From an uncultured Bacilli bacterium (GTDB lineage: Bacteria; Bacillota_I; Bacilli_A; RF39; UBA660), in assembly GCA_949840855.1 (NCBI GenBank), contig CATKYP010000075.1, positions 1 through 5,355 on the forward strand: a DNA stretch of 5,355 bases. The letters run 5' to 3'. Position 1 is the first letter of the stretch, and each line of letters begins with the position of its first letter. The notes beneath the pieces were generated by a model. It was not told the origin of the DNA. It made no database searches and saw only the letters and a program-made list of their open reading frames with translations. The position numbers and the translations under genes were made by a program. Positions 5,296 to 5,355 of the stretch are shown in pieces.

Positions 5296-5355
5296 GATTT
5301 TATTTATTTTAGGAAGAAATTCATAATATTTTATGATATAATTTTATTATTAATA

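Larger units (their letters stand above)
5112..5355. other. Non-coding AT-rich region upstream of recG
   Basis: No open frame with a ribosome site is seen on either strand in these 244 bp, and the frames entering from the right edge on the minus strand meet stops quickly. It holds the two recG promoter candidates, the 13-bp palindrome, and a separated 10-bp inverted repeat (5139-5148 / 5196-5205). The rest shows nothing recognisable. Confidence 0.6.

Overview
The window is AT-rich, low-GC Firmicutes DNA, most likely from a clostridial lineage. The evidence is strong purine-rich Shine-Dalgarno sites (AAAGGAGG, GAGGAGG), AGA/TTA/ATA-heavy codon use, and a typical RecG helicase gene. It holds the right-hand end of an integrated mobile element (about 1-3006) next to a chromosomal recG locus (about 3007-5355). 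The species cannot be named from this sequence.

Left part (1-558) is a repressor/operator switch. A partial Xre-family repressor gene runs leftward off the window edge and is divergent from a rightward three-gene operon. The 224-bp intergenic region has a recognisable promoter in each direction. It also carries two copies of a 17-bp palindromic operator (consensus TGTGAGTWTWAMTCACA). One copy lies between the two -35 boxes and the other covers the predicted start point of the rightward promoter.

Middle (559-2893) is the operon: a 78-aa basic protein that is probably DNA-binding, a RecA-fold (RepA/AAA_25-like) ATPase with a C-terminal winged-helix-like region, and a complete tyrosine integrase. 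The genes are 11 bp and 2 bp apart, so one repressor-controlled transcript probably makes all three. Integration/excision and a replication-type ATPase would then be switched together. The part of the element beyond the left edge is not visible.

Element end (2894-3113): just after the integrase come a tandem GGGTACCTA repeat (candidate integrase arm sites), a strong hairpin (candidate terminator), and an imperfect palindrome of two 9-bp arms around a 6-bp spacer. That palindrome has the architecture of a tyrosine-recombinase core site and is proposed as the element-chromosome junction. DNA to its right should be host sequence.

Right part (3114-5355): recG on the minus strand, followed by a 244-bp non-coding upstream region with two extended -10 promoter candidates pointing at recG. 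The distal one overlaps a 13-bp palindrome. If the junction call is right, the element has inserted between recG and whatever gene originally followed it. No CRISPR array, RNA gene, toxin-antitoxin pair or recognisable defence gene is visible.
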